Source of the DNA: JAJDAT01 sp964570665
GTDB taxonomy: Bacteria > Nitrospinota > Nitrospinia > Nitrospinales > JAJDAT01
Direction of reading: 5' to 3'
Length of the DNA stretch: 64,000 nucleotides
Assembly (NCBI GenBank): GCA_964570665.1
Contig: CAZMZH010000017.1
Span: 10,735-74,734 of the forward strand
Notes under the pieces: model-generated
Told to the model about the DNA's origin: nothing
Databases searched by the model: none
Seen by the model: only the letters and a program-made list of their open reading frames with translations
In this document: in pieces, positions 44,673-52,873 of the stretch
Position numbering within the stretch: position 1 is the first letter of the stretch
How the letters are laid out: the number at the start of each line of letters is the position of its first letter
Position numbers and translations under genes: made by a program

Positions 44673-44775
44673 ATTTACTCGGTTCCTTTTGTCCTAATTG
44701 AAAAATTCTGGAAAAAGATCTAATAAACGTAAAAGATAATTGAGCGATAAAATTTTTGTCCTGCATGGAATCCAA

Positions 44776-44825
44776 AAAAAACGGCGAAAACCAAATCGCT
44801 CTTATAAAAAAGCGACTTTTAAGTT
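44776..44825 (-). terminator. Possible terminator after tape measure gene
   Basis: AAAGTCGCT and AGCGATTT (one bulge) are followed on the minus strand by GGTTTTCGCCGTTTTTTTT. The hairpin is interrupted and the T-tract displaced, so this call is weak. Confidence 0.4.
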
Positions 44826-44862
44826 TTTATCGTTTAAATTATTGAAACGAATTAACGCTCGT

Positions 44863-47800
44863 TTAGAAATTGTCAATCGATCTTGCTTTGATTCGAATTT
44901 CTCCCGTGTCTAACCGTTTTTCGAAAAGATTAACCGCATGTTCCGCTATTTCGTCGCCGTCCTCGGTAACGACTTTCAAGTTAACTTGAGCTTTGTCCAT
45001 TCCTTCGTCAATTGACTCTAGCGTTTTAAGCTGTTGCTCGATACGTTCTTGTCCTTGTATGAAACGTTCCGCTAAGGATATTATAAAACCGCTGAGCTCC
45101 GTGGTATCTGGATTAAAGTTGCGGTTTTCTTCGCTAGTCAGTACCCGTTCGCCTCGATGCAGTAAAGCGGGAAAATTATCGAAGGGAACAAAATCTAAAC
45201 CGCTTTGGAATTTTCCTTTGAAAACGACTAGATCTTGTATTAAACCCGCCTCGATTTCAGAACGGGTTCGTAACCCATTTTCGATGAGAGACGAAAATCC
45301 TTGGACTGTCCACCAGTTTACCGATTCGCGTTCGAACCCATCATCGCGTAAATGACCGGTTCCTGGAAAAAATCCCTCGTACTTTTCGTTTATGACATCG
45401 GAGATATTATCCGAGCCTGTATTTGGTTTTTCGAGCCTTGCCAAGGCTAAGGCCTCTGCTTGGGTAACGCCCCGAGTTTCATGAATGGAGGTGATTAGCT
45501 GGCCAATCTCAATTTCAGATTGCCCGAGTTTGGTTCCTCCGAAGATGGCGCCAATTCCAGAGCCGGCTAACGTTCCTAAAAATGCTCCTATCGCTATACC
45601 AATTGGCCCGCCAGCGGCGCCTAATAATGCAGAGTTTGCTAAAAAGCTAGTTCCAGCGGCTAAAGCAGAGCCAGCTATGCCGCCTGTTAGGCCGCCCAAA
45701 GACGATTCGGTTGAAGGAGCAAATAGTTCGCTAGCTAATAAATTGCCAGCCGTGCCGCCGATAAATGAGCCTACCGCGCCGCCAAAAGAACCCAGTCCGT
45801 CAATTACGTTTGTTCCAAATTGCTCAAAACCTGTTTGTGGAACAATGGGCCCGATAAAATCTGTCGGCACTCCTTGAGTGAAGCGTAAAAAAGCATCAGA
45901 GGTAACTCCCAATATACTTGGAGCTCCATTATTTAAGGCGGTCAGTCCAGCTTCTCCGCCCACCCGAAGTACCGCTTCGGGAGTTAAGATTCCTTCTCCA
46001 GATCTGCCAAGGAAAAAACCGTCTTCACCTGGGGGAATAATTCCTCCCCTGCTAAAACCTAAAGAGTTAAATATGCCGGTTACCGCTTGGAGGGCAAGCC
46101 ATTTGGCAATCATTGCTCCGACCTGGGATATGAACGCGCTGGCCATATCTGATATAAAACTTTTAAAGGCTTCGGAAAAACTTTTAGTGCCCTGAAGCAT
46201 AGCGGTGAGATTTTTAGACAAAGAAACTTGCATTGCATTTGCCAAATTACCAAAGAGTTCGGCGCTAAGTACGCTAACCTTACTGGCTTCCGCTAAAAAT
46301 TTCCCAGCCCCCGATTTAATTTCATCGAAGGCGGTTACATTGGCTTCTTTTAACTGGTTCAATCCTTCGATACGGTTATTCAATAATTCTTGATCGGCTT
46401 CGCTTTGCTTGGTAATACTTTCTTGTTGGGCTTCTTCAATAATTACATGATGTTCTTGATGAGCTTCTTGAGTTTCTAATAGTTTTTCCTTTGTATTTTC
46501 GATAACCTCGTCTGACCCAAATTCTCCATCGGATAAATTTTCATGAGGAATTCCAGGAGCTTGTCGCGCTATGTTTCGTCGAGCGTTTTCCTCAACTAAA
46601 GCTCTGACTACGCTGGAGTCAAGGTCTGCATTAAACTCCTCTGCCGCTAAATTATCGACGTCGATTTCTTCTTTCAGAGGATTTTTTCCTTCAGGGAAAA
46701 AAGATTTAAAAAAGTTCAATCCTTTTTCCGCCAACACTCCAAAAACTCCGGAAATTTTTTGGCCGATCGAGCCGTCGCCTGTCAAGATTCCCGAAAAATC
46801 CTTAGGCAAAAAGTCCCCGATAAAAGTGAGTCCTTTTTCTACCGAAAGTTTTAGAACGTTCGCAAGTTTTTGGCCGATAGAGCCTTCGGCTTTTAGCGCT
46901 TTGGAAAAATCCGTCGGCAAAAAGTCCGCTAAACTTTCGAGCCCTTTTCGAAGGTTTTTTCGAATGAATCCTGAAACTTTTTCTAGGACGTTGTTTTCTT
47001 CGCCTTTTAGAAATTTAATAAAATCTTCCGGAACCAAACCTTTTAGTTTTTCCAATGCTTCGGGAACCGCTTTGGTAATGGCTTCCGAAATCTGTTTTCC
47101 AAGTTTCTCTCTATCGATTTTTAACTTTTTTACGAGGCTGTCGGGAAGTATGTCTAATAAAGCGTTGGCGAGTCCAGAGACTTTCTCGCTAGCGTATTCG
47201 GAAACGTCTTCGGCTAAAGTATTTTTTTCGCCTTTTAAAAACTTTTGAACCTCTGGAGGGATAAATCCCACAGCTTTATCGAGCGCTTTTTTGGCGACGA
47301 TTTCTGTCAGTTCCGTGGTTTCTTTATCGAGCTTTTCGGCTACTTTAACCAGGACCTCTGGAATCTTTTTGTCTATTTTCTCGCCCAATTTTTTGACAAG
47401 TTCGGGGAGTTTTTTAGAAGCTTTATCGAGAGTTTCTTTTATCAATTCAGAAGTTTTTTCGTCTATTTCATCCGCTACTTTGGTGAAGATTTTTGTAAGT
47501 TTTTCCTCGATGCTTTTTTGGTTTATTTTCTTAGCGGTATTATCAACTGGCGGTTCAGGGTCGCCGTCAAATTCTCCATCGGCCAAATTATCGTGAGGAG
47601 TGGGGTCGAAGATGGGTACGATTTTTTGAAAATGAGGACTTTTTTCCTGTACAACCTTTGCGGCTTCTTTGGCTTTTGCAAGTTTTTTTGCATTTTGGTC
47701 GATAATATCTTTGGTTTTTGTATCTTGGGATAGGTTATCGGGTAAAATTTCCTGCAATTCTTCAACTACTTTTCCAGTCAATATTTCCATGACTCCGGCA

Positions 47801-48564
47801 ATTTTTTGACTGATCGTTCCCTTGCCTTTGAGGATATCCGAGAACTCTTTTGGTAGGGAATCCCCTAGTTTATCGAGTCCTTCTTCAGTGGATAATTTGA
47901 TAAGGGCGGTGAGTTTTTGTCCAAATGTGCCATCGCCTGTTAAAGTTTCGGAAAACTCCTTGGGTAACTGACTTCCTAATTTTTCGAGTCCTTTATTGAG
48001 GCCATTTTTTACAAATTTGGCGATTTCTTCTTGGGCTTTATTGTCTTGTCCCTTTAAATATTTAACGAATTCTTGCGGAATCGAATCCGTGAGTTTTTTG
48101 ACTCCCTTTCCGACAAGTTCGATGGCCGCCTCGCCCGCTTTTTCTTGAAGCTTTTTCTTTACTGAATCAAGCTTTTTAGAAATGGGGTCGGGCAAAAGGC
48201 CAAATAAAAATCCGACCGCGTTTTCAACGAACCCTTTAGCTCTGTTGTTAATTTCTTTTATTAATTTATTTTCTTGGCCGGTTATGGTTTTTTTAATATC
48301 CGAGGGAAGGACTTCCACAGCCGCTTCGAGCGCTTTTGCGCTGAACTTATCTATAAACTGGGAAGTTTCTTCGTCGATTTCTTTTGCTAATTTAGCGTTT
48401 CCTTCTGATGTCGATAATATTTTGCTTTTCTCCACCAGATCTTTTGTTAACGATTTAGCGACGGCCAAGATATTATCTATTAGTATTTTCTTTAAATTGG
48501 GGTCCTTGATATCGTTAGAGGAAGCCTCAACTTTTACTTTTACTGGAACGGCAACTTCTGCCAT
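44863..48564 (-). CDS. Phage tail tape-measure protein
   Basis: 1233 residues from ATG 48564 (GGAG eight bases upstream). The first 720 residues consist of amphipathic helices in two related halves: 'PQEFVKYLKG...KGLEKLGSQLPKEFSETLTGDGTFGQKL' recurs as 'PEDFIKFLKG...KGLESLADFLPTDFSKALKAEGSIGQKL', and each half ends in 'PHxNLxDGEF'. A coiled region follows, then hydrophobic glycine-rich segments at about 970-1080 that could insert into a membrane, and 'FPALLHRGERVLT', a motif seen near the C-terminus of many tape-measure proteins. It sets tail length; about 1230 residues would predict a tail of roughly 180 nm by the usual rule of about 0.15 nm per residue. Confidence 0.85.
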   Translation of the reverse strand: MAEVAVPVKVKVEASSNDIKDPNLKKILIDNILAVAKSLTKDLVEKSKILSTSEGNAKLAKEIDEETSQFIDKFSAKALEAAVEVLPSDIKKTITGQENKLIKEINNRAKGFVENAVGFLFGLLPDPISKKLDSVKKKLQEKAGEAAIELVGKGVKKLTDSIPQEFVKYLKGQDNKAQEEIAKFVKNGLNKGLEKLGSQLPKEFSETLTGDGTFGQKLTALIKLSTEEGLDKLGDSLPKEFSDILKGKGTISQKIAGVMEILTGKVVEELQEILPDNLSQDTKTKDIIDQNAKKLAKAKEAAKVVQEKSPHFQKIVPIFDPTPHDNLADGEFDGDPEPPVDNTAKKINQKSIEEKLTKIFTKVADEIDEKTSELIKETLDKASKKLPELVKKLGEKIDKKIPEVLVKVAEKLDKETTELTEIVAKKALDKAVGFIPPEVQKFLKGEKNTLAEDVSEYASEKVSGLANALLDILPDSLVKKLKIDREKLGKQISEAITKAVPEALEKLKGLVPEDFIKFLKGEENNVLEKVSGFIRKNLRKGLESLADFLPTDFSKALKAEGSIGQKLANVLKLSVEKGLTFIGDFLPKDFSGILTGDGSIGQKISGVFGVLAEKGLNFFKSFFPEGKNPLKEEIDVDNLAAEEFNADLDSSVVRALVEENARRNIARQAPGIPHENLSDGEFGSDEVIENTKEKLLETQEAHQEHHVIIEEAQQESITKQSEADQELLNNRIEGLNQLKEANVTAFDEIKSGAGKFLAEASKVSVLSAELFGNLANAMQVSLSKNLTAMLQGTKSFSEAFKSFISDMASAFISQVGAMIAKWLALQAVTGIFNSLGFSRGGIIPPGEDGFFLGRSGEGILTPEAVLRVGGEAGLTALNNGAPSILGVTSDAFLRFTQGVPTDFIGPIVPQTGFEQFGTNVIDGLGSFGGAVGSFIGGTAGNLLASELFAPSTESSLGGLTGGIAGSALAAGTSFLANSALLGAAGGPIGIAIGAFLGTLAGSGIGAIFGGTKLGQSEIEIGQLITSIHETRGVTQAEALALARLEKPNTGSDNISDVINEKYEGFFPGTGHLRDDGFERESVNWWTVQGFSSLIENGLRTRSEIEAGLIQDLVVFKGKFQSGLDFVPFDNFPALLHRGERVLTSEENRNFNPDTTELSGFIISLAERFIQGQERIEQQLKTLESIDEGMDKAQVNLKVVTEDGDEIAEHAVNLFEKRLDTGEIRIKARSIDNF

Positions 48565-48575
48565 TGGTTTTCTCC

Positions 48576-48609
48576 AAAAAAAAAGGAAACGGATCAAATA
48601 TCCGTTTCC
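48576..48609 (-). terminator. Terminator abutting the tape-measure ribosome binding site
   Basis: GGAAACGGAT and ATCCGTTTCC form a perfect 10-bp stem followed on the minus strand by nine T, and the Shine-Dalgarno GGAG begins at the very next base. There is no room for a promoter between the two, so the gene can only be expressed by readthrough. Confidence 0.85.
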
Positions 48610-48809
48610 CAATCAAATAATAAAAATCTTAAAAATGGGGCACAAATTAGTAAAGAGAATGAAAGCAAACTCTCAAAAATTGGTCTAATTTGAGAACTAT
48701 CGTTGTGTTTTATTTAAGTGTTTTTTCATTTTGTTCCTTTGATTCTCTTTAATAATTTGTATAAAAATTATTTATGTTGATTTTGGTCGTTTCTTTAAGA
48801 GGCGCCGAA

Positions 48810-48865
48810 AAAGGCGGCTCTGTTCTTAAGCCTGTAAGGGCAAAAGAACAAACCGCCTCTTGGCT
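48810..48865 (-). terminator. Terminator after the tail chaperone genes
   Basis: GGCGG...GTTCTT pairs with AAGAAC...CCGCC around a 17-base loop, followed on the minus strand by TTTTTC. It directly follows the stop codon, 200 bases before the second terminator at 48576. Confidence 0.7.
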
Positions 48866-49206
48866 TATTTGCGAATTTTTTCCCATTTAGCGGCCTCTTT
48901 TTTTCTTTGCTCGGCTTCAATGGCTTTGAACTCTCGGTTTAACGTTCCGAGAACATGCCATTCGGTTGAGCTGAGGTCGTCCACTACATAGGGAATACCG
49001 CAGTCTTCAATTTCAAACTTGAGTTCTAAAGCGCGACGTGTCCAAGGACTTATATCCGGCGCTGTTTCCACTCTAGTTTTTTCGCATTCGTCGCAAGCGG
49101 TGTCCCACCATTCTTTTTTTACAGAAAAAAGAATGTGGCACGTTTCTCGCTTGATGTCGCACAAGTCCGTAGAATACAAAACTCGGGCGTCGCGTTTTAC
49201 TCCCCC
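48865..49206 (-). CDS. Downstream part of tail-assembly chaperone, -1 frameshift extension
   Basis: The frame is open back to 49212 in the -1 frame relative to the preceding gene and has no good start of its own (the first candidate is TTG at 49179 without a ribosome binding site). A run of five G at 49206-49202, immediately before the upstream TAA, allows Gly-tRNA on GGG to slip back one base with full pairing, giving a 258-residue fusion. The extension has four conserved-looking Cys ('CDIKRETCHIL', 'TACDECEK'), possibly a metal site. Tail-assembly chaperones made as G and GT forms by -1 slippage are the rule between tube and tape-measure genes. Confidence 0.65.
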   Translation of the reverse strand, partial: GGVKRDARVLYSTDLCDIKRETCHILFSVKKEWWDTACDECEKTRVETAPDISPWTRRALELKFEIEDCGIPYVVDDLSSTEWHVLGTLNREFKAIEAEQRKKEAAKWEKIRK

Positions 49207-49640
49207 GAGGCTTCAGCCGCCTCGACGTCTTGAACCCAGAGAACGGTCATGGCTTGATCCAAAGCGTGCGGAAGCAGAGTGGCAAAAATTGCCTTCCAAT
49301 GTTCTTGAACGCCTTGATAAAACTCCATTCCTTTTTCCGTACATTGGCTTTTTACGATATCCATATCTTCCAAGGACATATTTGCAGAAATTTCGAAATC
49401 TCGATCGGCGATATCTTCGAATCGGATTTTGAGTCCTTTAACGTCTTTCAACAAATCTAGAGAAGCTTTTTTCAATTTTTCTAAATAAGCGAATTCGTCT
49501 AAATTTCCCTTTCGATTTGTGCTGGCTTTTTGAAGAGCTCGCTTCGCCGATTGAGTGGGATTTTTGAAAACGAGCAAATAGGTTTCGCCGCTGTCGTCGG
49601 TTATTCTAATTTTTTTTAACTCCGAAATTACGATACTCAT
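49197..49640 (-). CDS. Tail-assembly chaperone (G-type)
   Basis: 147 residues from ATG 49640, which has GGAGG five bases upstream; the longer frame to 49691 runs through a terminator and is not used. The protein is largely helical and charged ('LAYLEKLKKASLDLLKDVKGLKIRFEDI') and ends in 'AAEASGE' at a TAA that overlaps a five-G run. It lies between tube and tape measure, where the chaperone that coats the tape measure is found. Translation to the TAA would give this product, and slippage gives the longer one. Confidence 0.65.
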   Translation of the reverse strand: MSIVISELKKIRITDDSGETYLLVFKNPTQSAKRALQKASTNRKGNLDEFAYLEKLKKASLDLLKDVKGLKIRFEDIADRDFEISANMSLEDMDIVKSQCTEKGMEFYQGVQEHWKAIFATLLPHALDQAMTVLWVQDVEAAEASGE

Positions 49641-49664
49641 GACTACCTCCATAGTAAAAAGAGA

Positions 49665-49696
49665 AGAAAAAAGGCCATGCTTTTTAAGCACAGCCC
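49665..49696 (-). terminator. Terminator just before the chaperone gene
   Basis: GGCTGTGCTT pairs with AAGCATGGCC (two G-U wobbles) and is followed on the minus strand by TTTTTTCTT. The chaperone start codon is 25 bases further on, so again no promoter fits between them. Confidence 0.75.
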
Positions 49697-49753
49697 AGTG
49701 AAATACTTTGCCAACACGGCGAAGAAATGAAATTTTTTGTAATTTTTTTTGTT

Positions 49754-50872
49754 TTATAAACTTTCTCTAAAAGCTAAAGAAACATTACGCAAATGCGAAT
49801 TGTTTCTAGACGGACGAATATCAATTTCTTTTGATAGGCGACCGTAATAAACGCTATAAAACCAATCGGAAACCGATTGATCGGGTTCAAGAGAGATAAA
49901 AAAGTCTTCCGTTAAACCAACGACGTTTTGCAAATGGGCAAATCCCCATCGAACTTCGTCGGGTTCGACATTTTGAAAATTTAATTTTATTTCGCTGAAT
50001 TTTTGCTTTCCGTCTGAGTGCGCTATTTGACCCAGAGAGGTTTCATTTCGCGACGGATCTTTAAATGGTTGAATTTGAAAATCGACCTTGAAATTACGAA
50101 TCGGTCTAAAGACAGGACCGAGGAAGGCGCGTCCAAGTTCTAAATATCCGTCGGGATTATTTTCGTCGATGAATGTTATTTTCCAATACTGGTATTCTTC
50201 TGGTGAATCGAATAAGAAGAGTTCCATGGGCCTAATAAATTTAAAATCTTCCGTGTCGGGAAACCCTCCCGCGCCATGAAAACCAAACCGATCTTCACCC
50301 GCCCCGAAAACTGATTTCCAAACTTCTTTTATGCCGCTGTCATATTTATAGCCATTTGGAAAAGAAACTTCGTCGTAAGCGTTTTCAAAATCTAGAGCAT
50401 TGTATTCGCTCCCATTGTAAGAAGCGGGGGCGTTAGCCGTAAGCCGAATTGTATTTACCGAATCGACCGTCAAAATTTTGGTTGAATATTTTGAACCCGA
50501 TGCCCCATATACAAAATCGGTTCCTACCATGGAAGCGGTCCAATCAGGTCCGCCTGATTTTGTGACTGTATCGTTTCCCGATACAACATTTATTGTGCCT
50601 CCGGTAAGACCTTCCGTTACGCCTTGTATTCTGTATTCAGAATCGACCGTGAAATTATATTCAGTCATAAAATAACCTTCGACAAATTCCGGGCTATCGA
50701 AAAGCGCAATAATGGATCTTCCGGTCGATCCTCCAGTATCTTGAGTACGCCAAACTTTGGTTCTTTGTTTAAATTGAATGTTTCGAGAACCCAAAGGTTC
50801 TAAAGAACTATCCGCTACGAGTTCGGCAAGATCTAAACGATTGTCGTGGGCGATGGCCAAATGGTTTTCCAT
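49754..50872 (-). CDS. Unassigned tail-cluster structural protein
   Basis: 372 residues from ATG 50872 with GGAAGGAAAG upstream; TTG 50875 would add one residue. The sequence is rich in aromatic and acidic residues with beta patterns ('FKVDFQIQPFKDPSRNETSLGQIAH', 'DEVRWGFAHLQNVVGLTEDFFISLEPDQ'). No family recognised. Its place between the tube and chaperone genes suggests a structural or decoration protein of the tail; in other phages this slot often holds a second tube-related or minor tail protein. Confidence 0.6.
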   Translation of the reverse strand: MENHLAIAHDNRLDLAELVADSSLEPLGSRNIQFKQRTKVWRTQDTGGSTGRSIIALFDSPEFVEGYFMTEYNFTVDSEYRIQGVTEGLTGGTINVVSGNDTVTKSGGPDWTASMVGTDFVYGASGSKYSTKILTVDSVNTIRLTANAPASYNGSEYNALDFENAYDEVSFPNGYKYDSGIKEVWKSVFGAGEDRFGFHGAGGFPDTEDFKFIRPMELFLFDSPEEYQYWKITFIDENNPDGYLELGRAFLGPVFRPIRNFKVDFQIQPFKDPSRNETSLGQIAHSDGKQKFSEIKLNFQNVEPDEVRWGFAHLQNVVGLTEDFFISLEPDQSVSDWFYSVYYGRLSKEIDIRPSRNNSHLRNVSLAFRESL

Positions 50873-51341
50873 CAAACTTCCTTTCCTGCAAATGAACGAT
50901 GCGCAATTGTTTTAGAGTTCGGGGAAAAATAGTTTTTTCAGTTACTAAACAATTGCCGATAAAATAATTTGATTGTCATTTTTCAATTGATAAACCGCCC
51001 CCAAGCAAGCCGTATGAATGTGTGTAAAAATTATTGAAAGCCTCATATCGTAAGAGAAATTTTATTCTTCGATTTCTTACGTTAATATTCCGCGGGTTGG
51101 GGAAAAGTCCTTTACCGCTTTTCCGTTCGGGAAGGTTGAAAGGAAATCAGACGTTATCCGAAGGAGGAGGTTGGCCTCCGGTACGTCAAAAAGCAATGAA
51201 CTTTTCCCCATTTAATAACGCGTCAAAATGGGCCTGTCCGCATCCTTCAATGAGCGTTGGATTGAACCGTTCAAATCAATCGTAAGAACCTCCATTCATA
51301 CGACATGCGATTTATTGATGCGCTCAATCCAACGTCAGGAA
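50873..51341. other. Gene-free, strongly folded interval inside the tail cluster
   Basis: 469 bases without a credible gene but dense in inverted repeats: GCAATTGTTTTAG (50903) with CTAAACAATTGC (50945); CGTAAGAGAAAT (51049) with ATTTCTTACG (51072); GGGGAAAAGT (51099) with ACTTTTCCCC (51200); CGTTGGATTGA (51255) with TCAATCCAACG (51324). Inside the third pair sit two further stems, CCTTT/AAAGG holding CTTTTCC/GGGAAGG, and GACGT/ACGTC holding GGAGG/CCTCC with a TTGG loop: a three-way junction. The CTTTTCC hairpin uses G-U pairs only on the plus strand, so a plus-strand RNA, opposite to the tail genes, is slightly favoured. Confidence 0.5.
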
Positions 51342-52649
51342 TTAGACAAAAAGTCCGGTTTCTTGATTTTTCACTTTGAAAATAATCGAAGGATAATCGT
51401 TTACCGAATCGTCTTTTAAAATGGTCAAACTGCTTTGAGTGGACCATTTGCCCTCGACCACGTTTTGTTGGTTGTCGGTGAAACCAACTTTAGGAATGAT
51501 GATCTCGATTTCGTAGTTGTGACCCGATTCAAATTCTACGGGGCTCACTGCGTGGATTTTGAAGGCTGGATACATATTAGATTCGTGCCAGTAATCCATG
51601 ATGAAATCTTTTATTTCGCGATCAACCGTTAAGGTTTGATTGATCAACCCTACGTCTACATGGGAAGAGTGATCGATAGCTGTGGAGGATCCTCGAAAAC
51701 ACTTTTGAGAAACGCTGTTAGCCGCGTAGTTGTAGTTAACGCTTGAAATTTCGCATTTAGCGATTTCGCCGCCTACGATATCGGTTCCGTCATAAGAACC
51801 GCCGAGGATCAATTGGATGTCGCGAGTTCGCGGACGGAATTCGTCAATTTTGCTAATAGAACTCAAGTCTGACCAGGTATAGCCGGTAACTAATTTGTCT
51901 GCGGTATAGACCAAATGATAATCTACGGACGATCCAGCGCCTCCTAGAGAAGTGATTGTTAGATCGTTATTGGTATTATCCACGACCGTAACGGTTACTT
52001 TTTTATCGGGAGTTCCATCGCCTGTGGTGTCGGCCCAAACGGTAACGTTGTCGACGCTTTCGTCATGAATGTCGTTTGTGTAGCTTATCGTTGTAACGTT
52101 ATCTAAAGCGGAAACGACTTCGGTGATACGTCGGTTGTCCGTTTTGCCGAGGCCTTTAACGCCTACTGTCGCAGCCAAGTTTGCGCCCTTGGTCATGGTC
52201 AAGCCTAAAGTGTCGATCATGACGCCGACATGACGACGCATATCCGCGATATCGCCTTTTTGATGAACCGCCGTGAAATATGCGGGTTCGATACCATAGG
52301 TCATTTGAGAAGTATGAACGTGACCGGTCGTTCCTGCGGTGGCGTCGGCATGATCGTTACACATCATAGCGAATGCCCAAGCGAGAGTGGCTGGTTGCGA
52401 TTTATTTTGAGTCAACGTTCCAGCGGCTTCTTTCTCGCCTGTTTCAATGCGGGTTGGTTCCCAATAACCCGTTTTTTCCGCTTGGTTATTTTCTCGAGTT
52501 TCGCTGATATCGATTTTGCTGCCTTCGTCGAAGGCAATCAGGTAATCGGCAGTTGCCGGATTTTCAGCGGCAGAAACAGAACCGTTTACGACCTGTTTTT
52601 TCTTAGAAACGACAAACAGATCGGATAATTCTTTGACGTTAATTGACAT
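51342..52649 (-). CDS. Probable major tail tube protein
   Basis: 435 residues. Beta-rich with an N-terminal region ('AFDEGSKIDISETRENNQAEKTGYWEPTRIETGEKEAAGTLT', in pieces) and later 'LILGGSYDGTDIVGGEIAKCEISSVNYNYAANSVSQKCF' that resemble the single-domain tube fold of siphoviral tail proteins, plus an inserted domain at about 185-260 with 'TVWADTTGDGTPDKKVTV' which looks Ig-like. It is the largest product after the terminator-like protein and precedes the chaperone, in the order expected of a non-contractile tail. No sheath gene accompanies it. The ribosome binding site is AAAGGAAAG. Confidence 0.65.
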   Translation of the reverse strand: MSINVKELSDLFVVSKKKQVVNGSVSAAENPATADYLIAFDEGSKIDISETRENNQAEKTGYWEPTRIETGEKEAAGTLTQNKSQPATLAWAFAMMCNDHADATAGTTGHVHTSQMTYGIEPAYFTAVHQKGDIADMRRHVGVMIDTLGLTMTKGANLAATVGVKGLGKTDNRRITEVVSALDNVTTISYTNDIHDESVDNVTVWADTTGDGTPDKKVTVTVVDNTNNDLTITSLGGAGSSVDYHLVYTADKLVTGYTWSDLSSISKIDEFRPRTRDIQLILGGSYDGTDIVGGEIAKCEISSVNYNYAANSVSQKCFRGSSTAIDHSSHVDVGLINQTLTVDREIKDFIMDYWHESNMYPAFKIHAVSPVEFESGHNYEIEIIIPKVGFTDNQQNVVEGKWSTQSSLTILKDDSVNDYPSIIFKVKNQETGLFV

Positions 52650-52671
52650 GACTTTCCTTTCTTCTAGTTTA

Positions 52672-52748
52672 CAAAAAAAGGGGAAAAAGTTTCGGCTTGG
52701 TATTCATACTACAGGGAGGGCTAAATCAGAAAGCGAAACTCTTTCCCC
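52672..52748 (-). terminator. Long-stem terminator just before the tube gene
   Basis: GGGGAAAGAGTTTCG pairs with CGAAACTTTTTCCCC (15 bp, one wobble) around a 39-base loop and is followed on the minus strand by TTTTTTTG. The tube start codon is 23 bases beyond the T-tract. The long loop could hold an alternative structure or protein site. Confidence 0.7.
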
Positions 52749-52873
52749 AAAGGGGGTTTAATAACTAAGTTTAGAGAACCTCTAAAAATTCAATATTGCC
52801 AAGAACCTAGCCCTTGAAATCAGGGGCTAGGCGAAAGCAAATCAGCGAAAATGCTGATTACAAATGGCTCTAT

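Noticed and set aside
45485..47248. Plus-strand ORFs opposite the tape-measure gene
   Set aside because: Shadow frames; low-complexity, no ribosome binding sites.
51034..51285. 83-aa ORF in the folded interval
   Set aside because: No ribosome binding site and a composition dictated by the inverted repeats; the interval is better explained as structured non-coding sequence.
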